Shown in pieces: positions 1 through 6,386 of a stretch of 6,901 nucleotides of DNA. The position numbers were made by a program, and so were the translations under genes. The DNA is from Candidatus Bipolaricaulota bacterium (GTDB taxonomy: Bacteria; Bipolaricaulota; Bipolaricaulia; UBA7950; UBA9294), in the NCBI GenBank assembly GCA_030612565.1, contig JAUWNQ010000026.1, forward strand, positions 1-6,901, written 5' to 3'. How positions within the stretch are numbered: the stretch's first letter is position 1; each line of letters opens with the position of its first letter. The notes beneath the pieces are model-generated. The model was not told the origin of the DNA and did no database searches. It saw only the letters and a list, made by a program, of their open reading frames with translations.

Positions 1-478
1 TAGCTGCCATCGCCAGATAGAGTTTCCCTTCGGTCAGCACAACCCTCTCCCCTCTCTCCAGGTCGGCCGCCACCGTGGCGAACGGAATCCGGAGGTCGGA
101 GAAGCTCTTGTTGGCGGTCAACAGGGAGAAGAACTGGCACATGCGGGCGAGGTTCTCCGGGGCGGTCCCTTCCTGGCGCCAGCTTGCACCACGCACATAC
201 TCAACCATCCCTCGTCCGATGGCGCGTTGCACCTCACGCAACGTGCTATCCGAGACCTGTAACAGACTGTTCAGGTCCAGGCAGTTGAGGACGCGTTCTA
301 CCTTGCGAAGGTCCATTCCGAGCGCCTTGACCGCGCCCATCCCGGCTCCCATGCTCGTCCCGGTGATAATGTCGATCGGGATCCTGTTCTCTTCCAGGGC
401 GAGGAGGACCCCCAGGTGAGCAAAGCCGCGTGCGCCACCTCCACCAAGAGCGATACCGACCTTTCGCTGTTTGAACAA
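1..478 (-). CDS. Patatin-like phospholipase, partial (C-terminal part beyond the left edge)
   Basis: This is the N-terminal 159 residues of a patatin-family acyl hydrolase, a family of serine lipases that use a Ser-Asp dyad. The oxyanion-hole motif GGGGARG lies near residues 12-18, and the nucleophile elbow GTSMG (Gly-x-Ser-x-Gly) near residues 39-43. The second catalytic residue (Asp in a DG/DA motif) would lie beyond the window. No signal peptide is visible, so a cytoplasmic or membrane-associated protein is likely; the substrate is unknown. The only workable start is TTG at 476-478, because the frame has a stop shortly upstream. It is preceded by a GGGGGG-type Shine-Dalgarno with a 6-base spacer. 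The gene follows groEL on the same strand, and its ribosome-binding site lies inside the groEL terminator, so it may depend on readthrough. The family call is secure; the physiological role is not known. Confidence 0.9.
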   Translation of the reverse strand, partial: MFKQRKVGIALGGGGARGFAHLGVLLALEENRIPIDIITGTSMGAGMGAVKALGMDLRKVERVLNCLDLNSLLQVSDSTLREVQRAIGRGMVEYVRGASWRQEGTAPENLARMCQFFSLLTANKSFSDLRIPFATVAADLERGERVVLTEGKLYLAMAA

Positions 479-519
479 ATAAAACCCCCCTTTGCTCGAT
501 CATAGTCGGGCAAAGGGGG
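477..519 (-). terminator. Rho-independent terminator of groES-groEL, overlapping the RBS of the next gene
   Basis: Read on the minus strand, CCCCCTTTGC (519-510) pairs perfectly with GCAAAGGGGG (495-486). Three more pairs can form inside (508-506 with 499-497), leaving a 6-base loop. The stem is followed by G, then TTTTATTT. On the plus strand no T tract follows, so it acts only in the groEL direction. It begins 22 bases after the groEL stop codon. The 3' arm is also the purine-rich Shine-Dalgarno of the patatin-like gene, whose TTG start is in the U tract. Confidence 0.85.
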
Positions 520-540
520 TGAAACAAGGTCTGTTCTTAT

Positions 541-2160
541 CTAGTAAGGCATGCCCCCCGGCATCTGCGGCATCGCCGATGACTCGTCCTTCTCCTTCAC
601 CTCGGCGACAAGCGCGTCTGTGGTGAGAAGCATCCCCGCGATGGAGATCGCGTTCTGCAGAGCAGCGCGGGTGACCTTCATCGGGTCGACGATCCCGGCG
701 TCGAACATGTCGCGGTAGCTCTCGGAGATGACATCGAATCCAACCCCGGGCTTCTCCGCCTTGACGCGTTCGACCACGATCGCTCCCTCGAACCCGGCGT
801 TGTTGGCCAGCTGTCGCAGGGGGGCCTCCAGCGCCTTGCGGAGGATATTGAGCCCGACTGCTTCGTCGTTCTTGAGCTTCAGGCTGTCGAGCGAGCTGGC
901 TCCGTTCACCAGAGCCACGCCCCCGCCGGGGAGGATCCCCTCGTCGACGGCCGCCTTGGTCGCTTCGAGCGCGTCCTCCATCCGGTGTTTCTTCTCGGAG
1001 AGCTCGGTCTCGGTCGGCGCACCGACCTTGATCACGGCGACTCCGCCGGCGAGCTTCGCCTTACGCTCCTCCAGCTTCTCACGGTCGTAGTCGGAGTCGG
1101 TCGTGTCGACCTGGGCCTCGATCTGCTCGATCCGTCCCTTGATCGCCTCGGTCGATCCGCCTCCCCCGATGATGGTCGTGTTGTCGCTGTCCACCTTTAC
1201 CCGCTCGGCATGTCCAAGCATGTCGAGGGTGGTATCTTTGATCTGCATCCCCACATCCTCGGCGATCACGGTTCCACCGGTGAGGACCGCGAGGTCTTCG
1301 AGCATCGCCTTGCGGCGATCTCCGAACCCAGGGGCCTTAACGGCGCAGCTGGTGAGTGTCCCCTTCAACTTGTTGAGGACGAGGGTCGTCAACGCCTCGC
1401 CGGTGACGTCCTTGGCAATAATAAGGATCGGCTTGCCGCTCTGGGCTACCTTCTCCAGTACCGGGACGAGGTCGGCAGCGCTCTTCAGCTCCTGATCGGT
1501 GATCAGGATGTGCGGGTTCTCCATCATGACCTCCATCTTCTTGGGATCGGTCACGAAGTACGGTGAGATGTACTCGCGGTCGAACTGCATCCCCTCGACG
1601 ACCTCGTAGTAGGTATTGATCGTGTCGGAGTCCTCGACCGTGATCACTCCGTCCTCACCGACCGCTTCCATCGCGTCGGCAATGATCGCGCCGATCGCCT
1701 CATCGTTGGCGGAGATCGTCGCTACCTGAGCCATCTCCTCCTTGGTCTTGAGGGCGCGGCTCTGCTTGCTCAGTGACTCGACGAGCTTCTCCGCCCCCTT
1801 CTCCAGCCCGCGCTTCAGTTCCATCGGGTTCGCCCCGGCGGCAAGGTTCTTGAACCCCTCTTCAATCATGGCGTGGGCAAGGAGCGTCGCGGTGGTCGTC
1901 CCGTCGCCAGCGATGTCGTTCGTCTTGGAGGCGACCTCCTTGACGAGCTGGGCGCCCATATTCTCGAACGCGTCCTTGTACTCCTGCTCTTGCGCGATCG
2001 TCACCCCATCGTTGGTGATGTCCGGGCTGCCGAACTTCTTGTCGATGATCACGTTGCGACCGCGGGGCCCGAGCGTGATACGAACGACATCCGCCAGCTT
2101 GTCGATTCCCACCTTCATGCGGCGGCGGGCTTCCTCGCCGAAAATGACTTCTTTGGCCAT
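541..2160 (-). CDS. groEL: 60 kDa chaperonin GroEL
   Basis: GroEL is the large subunit of the ATP-driven cytoplasmic folding chamber that works with the GroES lid. The protein is 539 residues, close to the usual length of about 540-550. Visible landmarks are NDGVTI (50-55, with the ATP-site Asp51), the nucleotide-binding GDGTTT (85-90), and the [15 protein letters not shown] segment with Asp396, equivalent to the ATP-hydrolysis Asp398 of E. coli. PGGGVAL follows at 411-417. The C-terminus ends [10 protein letters not shown], a short form of the usual GGM-rich tail. ATG is preceded by AAGGGGGA with an 8-base spacer. groES lies 23 bases upstream, giving the standard groES-groEL operon, and a strong terminator follows. 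Nothing suggests loss of function. Confidence 0.99.
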   Translation of the reverse strand: MAKEVIFGEEARRRMKVGIDKLADVVRITLGPRGRNVIIDKKFGSPDITNDGVTIAQEQEYKDAFENMGAQLVKEVASKTNDIAGDGTTTATLLAHAMIEEGFKNLAAGANPMELKRGLEKGAEKLVESLSKQSRALKTKEEMAQVATISANDEAIGAIIADAMEAVGEDGVITVEDSDTINTYYEVVEGMQFDREYISPYFVTDPKKMEVMMENPHILITDQELKSAADLVPVLEKVAQSGKPILIIAKDVTGEALTTLVLNKLKGTLTSCAVKAPGFGDRRKAMLEDLAVLTGGTVIAEDVGMQIKDTTLDMLGHAERVKVDSDNTTIIGGGGSTEAIKGRIEQIEAQVDTTDSDYDREKLEERKAKLAGGVAVIKVGAPTETELSEKKHRMEDALEATKAAVDEGILPGGGVALVNGASSLDSLKLKNDEAVGLNILRKALEAPLRQLANNAGFEGAIVVERVKAEKPGVGFDVISESYRDMFDAGIVDPMKVTRAALQNAISIAGMLLTTDALVAEVKEKDESSAMPQMPGGMPY

Positions 2161-2183
2161 AGCAAAATCCCCCTTATCCTTGA

Positions 2184-2453
2184 TTACTCGATTATCGCTA
2201 GTACGTCAGTCTCTTTGACCAGGAGGAGTTTATCTCCCTCCACTTCGATCTCGGTGCCGGCGAAACTGGAGACGAGGATCTCGTTTCCCTTTTTCACCGT
2301 GAACTTCTCATCGGTTCCCACGGCGATCACCTTCGCCCGTACCACCTTATCGCTCTTCGCGCTCTCCGGAAGGACGATCCCTCCGGAAGTTGTCCGACTC
2401 TCTTCCTCGATCTTCTTTGCCAGGATCCTCTTGCCCAATGGCTTGATCTTCAT
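2184..2453 (-). CDS. groES: 10 kDa co-chaperonin GroES
   Basis: GroES forms the heptameric lid of the GroEL chamber. The protein has 89 residues, slightly shorter than the common 94-97. It starts [14 protein letters not shown], the typical first beta strand. The mobile loop that contacts GroEL is at about residues 16-32 and contains GGIVLPE. The later segment ending in [15 protein letters not shown] is the usual C-terminal strand. ATG is preceded by AAGGAGG (2465-2471). It is the first gene of the operon, directly behind a promoter and a CIRCE operator, so heat-shock induction through HrcA repression is the likely control. The identification is secure. Confidence 0.98.
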   Translation of the reverse strand: MKIKPLGKRILAKKIEEESRTTSGGIVLPESAKSDKVVRAKVIAVGTDEKFTVKKGNEILVSSFAGTEIEVEGDKLLLVKETDVLAIIE

Positions 2454-2480
2454 TGTTCTATCTCCCTCCTTGCGTATTTT

Positions 2481-2507
2481 TTAGCACTCTCATGTGCGGC
2501 TTGCTAA
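2481..2507 (-). promoter_or_regulatory. CIRCE operator (HrcA binding site) upstream of groES
   Basis: TTAGCACTC (2481-2489), exactly nine bases, then GCTTGCTAA (2499-2507). The left arm matches the CIRCE consensus 9/9 and the right arm (GAGTGCTAA) 7/9. It lies between the -10 box and the groES start codon and covers the predicted transcription start, which is the usual arrangement for repression by HrcA. No hrcA gene is in the window. Confidence 0.9.
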
Positions 2508-2510
2508 AGT

Positions 2511-2539
2511 ATTCTAACCGGTGCCCCTTCTCTCGTCAA
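2511..2539 (-). promoter_or_regulatory. Sigma70-type promoter of groES-groEL
   Basis: On the minus strand the -35 box TTGACG (2539-2534) and -10 box TAGAAT (2516-2511) are separated by exactly 17 bases, each 5/6 to consensus. The predicted start near 2504 falls inside the CIRCE element. The promoter lies in the divergent region shared with the plus-strand gene that begins at about 2577-2583. Confidence 0.8.
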
Positions 2540-2582
2540 GGCGGAGGTTGCTCCACCGTGGGAATGGAGCTACCGTTTGGAC

Positions 2583-3050
2583 ATGCCATCCGGACGTACG
2601 CACCTGAAAATCGAGATGATCGGGCTTCTGATCGGCATCATCTCCGTTGCCGTTCTCGTTGTAGAAGGGAGGATCGATGCTTGGCTCGGAGGGATCTTCC
2701 TCAGCGCCTACCTCTTTTCGAGTTTCTTCCTTAGCCCCGATCTCGATCTTCACAACAGCCGGGCGACGAGACGTTGGGGGATCGCTCGTGCCTTGTGGCT
2801 TCCCTACGCATGGGTCTTCCGCCATCGTGCCGTCTCGCACCCCCTCTTACTCGGCCCATTGACGCGGATCGCCTATCTGGGGGGGATCCTCCTTCTCATC
2901 CTATGGGGGATTGGCTCTCTTACAGGGAGATCCCTACGCCCGGTACTCCCGTCGGGGCCGCTCTTCCTCGCGGCCCTCTGCGGGCTCTACCTTCCCAATC
3001 AGATACACATCGTCGTCGATCGATTGGTATCGTTCCGTTGGCATTGCTAG
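2583..3050 (+). CDS. DUF2227-type putative metal-binding membrane protein
   Basis: This small membrane protein of 155 residues resembles the uncharacterised DUF2227 family ('putative metal-binding protein'). It begins MPSGRTH, and conserved-looking polar motifs alternate with hydrophobic segments: His7, SPDLDL (51-56), RWG (64-66), LWLPY (71-75), HRAVSH (81-86) and a late IHIVVD with His142 and Asp146. Such His/Asp motifs suggest a metal site at the membrane face. Hydrophobic stretches lie near 12-27, 34-50, 96-110 and 124-138. ATG at 2583 gives the family-like start, but TTG at 2577 has the better-spaced GGAG (2566-2569), so the start could be two codons earlier. It is divergent from groES and 31 bases ahead of the RlpA-like gene. 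Biochemical function is unknown for the family. Confidence 0.75.
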   Translation: MPSGRTHLKIEMIGLLIGIISVAVLVVEGRIDAWLGGIFLSAYLFSSFFLSPDLDLHNSRATRRWGIARALWLPYAWVFRHRAVSHPLLLGPLTRIAYLGGILLLILWGIGSLTGRSLRPVLPSGPLFLAALCGLYLPNQIHIVVDRLVSFRWHC

Positions 3051-3054
3051 GATG

Positions 3055-3083
3055 TTGTGAGGCCTTCCCTCTCCCTCTATAAT
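3055..3083 (+). promoter_or_regulatory. Candidate promoter of the RlpA-like gene
   Basis: TTGTGA (3055-3060), a 17-base spacer, then a perfect TATAAT (3078-3083). The predicted start at about 3090-3091 coincides with the second in-frame ATG of the downstream gene, and no Shine-Dalgarno precedes either ATG. This would give a leaderless mRNA. The prediction is from box sequence and spacing only. Confidence 0.55.
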
Positions 3084-3465
3084 GGGAAGCATGAAGGAAT
3101 GGACCCTCTATCTGATATCGGTCGTCACGCTCATCGGGTTGGTTCTCCTCTATCAGGTGGCAGGCCCCTACTATGAAGTAGGGATCGCCTCCTGGTACGG
3201 ACCAGGGTTCGACGGAAACCTTACCGCAAACGGCGAAGTCTACGACATGAACGGGATCAGCGCAGCTCACAAGACTCTCCCCTTCGGCACAATTGTCAGG
3301 GTGGTCGAGTTTTCGACGGGGAAGAGCATAATAGTGCGCATCAACGACCGAGGACCGTTCATCGAAGGGCGGATCATCGACCTCTCCAAGGGGGCGGCGA
3401 AGGAGTTGGGGATCATCGACAAGGGGATCACCAAGGTGGGATTGCGGATCATCCGCTGGCCCTAA
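3082..3465 (+). CDS. RlpA-family double-psi beta-barrel protein with N-terminal membrane anchor
   Basis: This 127-residue protein (124 if it starts at ATG 3091) resembles the catalytic domain of RlpA, a septal-ring lytic transglycosylase that cleaves peptidoglycan glycan strands lacking stem peptides. A hydrophobic segment at about residues 8-27 looks like a signal anchor. There is no lipobox cysteine, unlike lipoprotein RlpA of E. coli. The double-psi beta-barrel motifs follow: GIASWYGPGF (34-43), TANGEVYDMN (48-57), AAHKTLPFGT (61-70), RINDRGPF (86-93) and IIDLSKGAA (98-106). The region after SWYGPGF reads DG where many homologues have HG. There is no SPOR domain, so septal targeting is not supported. 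It probably acts outside the membrane. Enzymatic activity is an inference from the family. Confidence 0.88.
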   Translation: MGSMKEWTLYLISVVTLIGLVLLYQVAGPYYEVGIASWYGPGFDGNLTANGEVYDMNGISAAHKTLPFGTIVRVVEFSTGKSIIVRINDRGPFIEGRIIDLSKGAAKELGIIDKGITKVGLRIIRWP

Positions 3466-3588
3466 AGGCCATTAACTCCTCGTTTCTTTGCGTCTCGGCG
3501 AGGGACTCATTTCGTAAATCTTTCTCTGGGTTGCCTTACCTTAGCCGTGAGGAATCACAAATACCCTAATGCCCCAAAATCGCCGAAA

Positions 3589-3844
3589 CTAACGATAAGT
3601 GCTCTCAGTGCGCGTGATGATTGCTGCAACCTCAATCATGCTCTTTGCCAAGTCAAGAACGAACACAATGCGGTAACGCCCCACGCGCTTGCGCAACGCG
3701 CCTCTGAACTTTCCGCTCTTGATTGGGCGAACATCGCCGCTTGTGGGATCTCTCTCCATCTCTTCGATGGCCTGTGTGATCTGTTTGCGGCAAGTGACGC
3801 AACTGTTTGGCCGCTTGGTTCGAGAGCCTACAGGGCCAGCTCAT
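3589..3844 (-). pseudogene. RelE/ParE-family toxin, frameshifted
   Basis: This is a type II toxin-like gene in two frames. The start encodes MSWPCRLSNQAAKQLRHLP, typical of RelE/ParE N-termini. The frame is then lost near 3788-3792 and resumes as RKQITQAIEEMERDP, SGDVRPIKSGKFRGALRKR and VGRYRIVFVLDL up to the stop at 3589-3591. Restoring two bases, for example a second CG in CCGCAAA, gives an 85-residue protein, the normal family length. RelE-like members cleave mRNA on the ribosome and ParE-like members attack gyrase; which applies here cannot be told. The ATG overlaps the antitoxin's end by 17 bases, as in translationally coupled pairs. The conserved downstream frame suggests recent loss or a sequence error. 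Confidence 0.8.
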
Positions 3845-3968
3845 GCTTTAACTCATTCCACGCAACGTACTCGCCATTCTTGAGTTGCTCGAATCCCACC
3901 TCAACCAGTTTCTCCTCTTCTGGGCTCAGGGAGTCCTCCATGTCGAGAAGCCGTCTTGGCTTAATCAC
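3828..3968 (-). CDS. Small type II antitoxin, partner of the RelE/ParE-like toxin; N-terminus uncertain
   Basis: From GTG at 3966-3968 this encodes 46 residues, including LLDMEDSLSPEEEKLVE and KNGEYVAWNELKHELAL. That acidic, helical C-terminal pattern is typical of antitoxin tails that wrap the toxin. The stop lies inside the first codons of the toxin gene (17-base overlap). The length is short for an antitoxin with a DNA-binding N-terminal domain (usually 65-90). The frame is closed by TGA not far upstream, and GTG has no good Shine-Dalgarno. A better AGGAG (4012-4016) precedes a different frame that encodes VSKREPSADGY and stops at the GTG; removing one base near 3969 would join both parts. 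The gene may therefore be N-terminally truncated or frameshifted. I cannot assign a named family with certainty. Confidence 0.6.
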   Translation of the reverse strand: MIKPRRLLDMEDSLSPEEEKLVEVGFEQLKNGEYVAWNELKHELAL

Positions 3969-4074
3969 GATATCCGTCCGCTGAAGGCTCTCTCTTTGAG
4001 ACCAAGATCATCTCCTCAACATACTATGTGTTAGATTGCAAAGCCAGGCCCGTCTGGACTACCGGCAGGGCACT

Positions 4075-5054
4075 CTACATTGTCCGACCCTTATATTGGC
4101 GAACATTCAGTGCCTTCCATTGCAGCATGGGATGCTGCCGGATCCGTTCACCCAGCAGTTCATCTTGCGTCAGCAACGTAGGTTCGATCTCACCATAGTC
4201 GAGCAGCCGCTTCAAGAACTCCATTTCCGCATCGGTGAAAGGCAACACACACCCGAGCATTTCCCGACATTCTTTCATGAGACGGGTTGCCCAGTGCTGA
4301 ACAGTTACCGTTGAATCCATAGATTTCTTCCGCACAAGCGGCAGGAGTCGGTCCCTTAGCTCTTTTTCTTGAAAGTCTACGTCGTGAATGTTCACCATGC
4401 GCCAATCTCGGCGGTTCATGCCTCCGTAAACAATGAACGCCAACCGCAAGCGTTTTACGTCGAGATTCATAGATCTGAGGAAGAAATGCACATCGAATAG
4501 ATCACGACTTGCCTTGCGTGACAAGAGGGCGGCCAATTTACCCGCTATCAGCTTGTGTAGATCAAGCACAGGAACCCCACGTGCTTGGGTCGTGCCAATG
4601 GCGTAGGAATCACGCGCCACGAGAGGCCATAGCGGAACGCGAAACATGTAGTTGAGATCGATCTCCAGGTTGCCCCTGTCCCCAATGCGCTTTCGTAGCG
4701 AAGCGACCATTTCCCACCGGCATGCTCATCCATGAACGGCTGCCGACGGATCCTGAACCCCTCACGTTCGCACACCGCCCGGATGGCTTCCTCGACTTTT
4801 GGCCGTTCCGCACGCATCACCTCGAGTTTAGGGCTGCCCACATAGTTGAGGTCCAGGTCTAGCGATAGCCGTGGAAGCTCGAACAGAAACAGGTTCAGCG
4901 CAGTTCCCCCCTTTAGTGCCAGCCGGTCCTTCAGAAAGGGATGATGAAAGAGAACTTCCAGGAGGTGGAGTAGAAGTATGGCTTTTTCGAGCATCTCTGT
5001 GCGGAAACCGGTGGCCTCCGCATCGGAAAGCAGCCTTTCCTTCGAGATCCTCAC
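4075..5054 (-). pseudogene. abiEii: AbiEii nucleotidyltransferase toxin (type IV toxin-antitoxin), frameshifted
   Basis: AbiEii toxins are DNA polymerase beta-fold nucleotidyltransferases that arrest growth, linked to abortive phage infection. The first frame carries the motifs KGGTALNL (residues 48-55) and LSLDLDLNYVG (63-73, with Asp66 and Asp68), then HAGGKWSLRYESALG. The second frame continues with GNLEIDLNYMFRVPLWPL, LDLHKLIAGKLAALLSRK and SRDLFDVHFFL, to a stop at 4075-4077. Adding one G to the GGGG tract at 4680-4683 (minus strand) restores an uninterrupted protein of 326 residues, close to family length. The GTG start (5052-5054) overlaps the AbiEi stop as GTGA and has GGAGG 7 bases before it, so translation was coupled. 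The break separates the Asp motifs from the rest, so no active toxin is expected unless this is a sequence error. Confidence 0.88.
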
Positions 5055-5857
5055 AGCACTTCCTCCCAACTACGCTCCAGGATTGCCAGAGGAACTACTA
5101 GGTTCCACTCTGGGATCAGACGCCCTGATCCTCTGGTGGTACGTATCATATAGTGTGGACTCCGTGGCCGATGGGCGCGTAAAGCCGCCAGGTGATCATC
5201 CTCGACCATGAACCTATCCCGATGTTCCTCCAAGAAAAATCCGACCTTGCCGACAGTAGTTGCATTCTCCAGCAGCAGAGCGTACTTCACAACCGCATCC
5301 AAGTCGAAGAACTCCACTGCCTCTAGAGATCGCCATATCTCTTCCCATCCTCCCCCCAGCTCCGGTCGGTCGAGGACATCCACCAGTGTCCGTTCCAGGC
5401 TGGTGACCCGAACGGGCACTCCGAGCCGCTCATGTATCTCTACGCCGAAAAATCCCTTCCCCTTCTCCTGAAGCTGCTTAGGCAATCGGACCCCACGGAA
5501 CTCATTTGCGCGGAACGTAGCAGCACGCGTTGCACGCCTAGTCAGGTAGAAGTACAGACTACTCGAGGAGTAAGCCTTGCCATAGAATCGCAAGACGGTA
5601 TGGTAGCCAAGCACTGCATCATCGGCCATCTTAGCTGCTAGCAGGTAGGGGTCAACTTGGCAGGATGCTGGATTGGAACCCGCTGGGACTATCACGTACA
5701 ATCCACGACGCGCCCGCAACAAACGCCCCTTCTTCGTATAATATCGAAGGAGCGACTCCGTCGTCCTTTTACTACCAGGCCTCTGTAGCTGGAGAAATGC
5801 TGCGAACTCGCTTGTAGAGAAGACTGGATTTCTCTCGAAGAACCCATGAACGTCCAC
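5051..5857 (-). CDS. abiEi: AbiEi antitoxin / transcriptional autorepressor (type IV toxin-antitoxin)
   Basis: AbiEi antitoxins counteract AbiEii and repress their own promoter. An N-terminal winged-helix region is visible in VHGFFERNPVFSTSEFAAFL and LLRYYTKKGRLLRARRGLYV. The C-terminal antitoxin domain includes DDAVLGYHTVLRFYG, VPVRVTSLERTLVDVLDRPE and the LIPEWNLVVP end. The frame is complete. I chose GTG at 5855-5857 (268 residues) because AAGGTGA lies just ahead and it is downstream of the predicted transcription start near 5892. GTG at 5864-5866 and TTG at 5894-5896 (281 residues) are alternatives, the last lying upstream of the predicted start. The stop overlaps the abiEii start. A promoter with a flanking inverted repeat precedes the gene, consistent with autoregulation. 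It appears intact although its toxin is broken. Confidence 0.88.
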   Translation of the reverse strand: MDVHGFFERNPVFSTSEFAAFLQLQRPGSKRTTESLLRYYTKKGRLLRARRGLYVIVPAGSNPASCQVDPYLLAAKMADDAVLGYHTVLRFYGKAYSSSSLYFYLTRRATRAATFRANEFRGVRLPKQLQEKGKGFFGVEIHERLGVPVRVTSLERTLVDVLDRPELGGGWEEIWRSLEAVEFFDLDAVVKYALLLENATTVGKVGFFLEEHRDRFMVEDDHLAALRAHRPRSPHYMIRTTRGSGRLIPEWNLVVPLAILERSWEEVL

Positions 5858-5882
5858 TTTACTCACCTTCTTGACATCAAGT

Positions 5883-5915
5883 AGCACAACCCGCAAGATT
5901 GTTACGTATTGTGCT
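5883..5915. promoter_or_regulatory. Inverted repeat around the abiE -10 box, possible AbiEi operator
   Basis: AGCACAA (5883-5889) and TTGTGCT (5909-5915) are a perfect 7-base inverted repeat with a 19-base spacer that brackets the -10 region (5899-5904). Known AbiEi proteins repress by binding inverted repeats in their own promoter, so this position fits an operator. Seven bases can occur by chance, so the assignment is tentative. Confidence 0.4.
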
Positions 5916-5927
5916 GGCCTTTGTCAA
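5899..5927 (-). promoter_or_regulatory. Candidate promoter of the abiEi-abiEii operon
   Basis: On the minus strand a perfect -35 box TTGACA (5927-5922) is followed after 17 bases by TAACAA, or after 18 by AACAAT, as the -10 box. The -35 box is strong and the -10 weak. The predicted start is near 5892, giving a leader of about 35 bases before the GTG at 5857. Confidence 0.6.
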
Positions 5928-6089
5928 GTAAACGGGGCCACGTCCTGTCACCGCGTTGGCAGATTGACTAATCGCAGTGGACAGCGATGCGCGTATTCCG
6001 ATTGACCCAAACCGAGCAGAAGAGTTTGTCCTGGTCATTTTCCTGTCCGTGGCACCATGGATGCGTCGCCCTGTGATTTGCCACAAAGT

Positions 6090-6383
6090 TCAGACCGATG
6101 AGTTAAGTGTTATGTCCCCATAATTCAGATTAAGAACCGTGGGAGCAGCGTGAGAAACACCAAAAATAAAGACCTGACACCGGCGCCCTTTCTCGATCCA
6201 CCCGCGGACAACACTCAATACGTGCATCACAACCAACAGATCAATATCGCTATCAGAGCCAGCTTCCCCGCGAGCGTGAGATCCGAATAGGATGATCTTT
6301 TCCGGATGAAATCGCTCAACGATGAGTTCAACCATCTTCTTTATCTCTTCTTGCCTTGTCTCTCTCGTTCCTAGCTTGGTCAT
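6090..6383 (-). pseudogene. MNT-domain nucleotidyltransferase, apparently truncated after the DxD motif
   Basis: The first 53 residues are a clear minimal nucleotidyltransferase: an amphipathic N-terminal helix, EKIILFGSHARGEAGSDSD with the GS signature at 34-35, and DIDLLVV with metal-binding Asp46 and Asp48. These proteins, usually next to a HEPN partner, act in toxin-antitoxin pairs by AMPylation. From about residue 54 to the stop (97 residues) the sequence is no longer family-like: the usual later strand with the third Asp is missing, and the tail is partly encoded by a short repeat-like element (6103-6181). No HEPN gene follows. ATG at 6381-6383 has GAGGTGA shortly upstream. I infer loss of the 3' end by insertion or recombination; a real but divergent short protein is less likely. 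Confidence 0.65.
6103..6181 (-). repeat. Short repeat-like element, resembling RAYT/IS200-like-associated intergenic sequence
   Basis: On the minus strand it opens with GGTGTCAGGTCTTTATTTTT and closes with TATGGGGACATAACACTTAA. From memory, very similar signatures (GGTGTCAGGTCTT..., GGGGACA...CTTAATTC) recur in many genomes beside REP-associated tyrosine transposases and as scattered copies. Only one copy is present here, there is no transposase, and the ends are approximate. The element supplies the last codons of the neighbouring nucleotidyltransferase frame. Confidence 0.4.
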
Positions 6384-6386
6384 TGC

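Noticed and set aside
728..2484. Several long plus-strand open frames across groEL and groES
   Set aside because: They lie antisense to unmistakable GroEL and GroES, have no family features, and are explained by the codon bias of the real genes.
3458..3510. Possible terminator after the RlpA-like gene (GGCCCTAAAGGCC and a weak stem following)
   Set aside because: The stem is only 4 bp, the second stem is imperfect, and no run of T follows.
3547..3984. Plus-strand frame of 145 residues
   Set aside because: It is antisense to the antitoxin and toxin sequences, which are clearly recognisable on the minus strand.
4676..4690. Programmed ribosomal frameshift in abiEii
   Set aside because: There is no slippery heptamer or evident stimulatory structure, and programmed frameshifting is not known to me for this family. 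Mutation or sequence error is simpler.
5877..6086. Minus-strand frame of 69 residues upstream of abiEi
   Set aside because: It begins with TTG without a Shine-Dalgarno, has a low-complexity Ser/Thr/Arg/Ala composition with no motif, and runs through the abiEi promoter.
5976..6123. Plus-strand frame of about 49 residues starting at GTG (DSDARIPIDPNRAEEF...)
   Set aside because: It looks somewhat protein-like but has no Shine-Dalgarno, no recognised family, and ends inside the repeat-like element. It is too weak to list as a gene.
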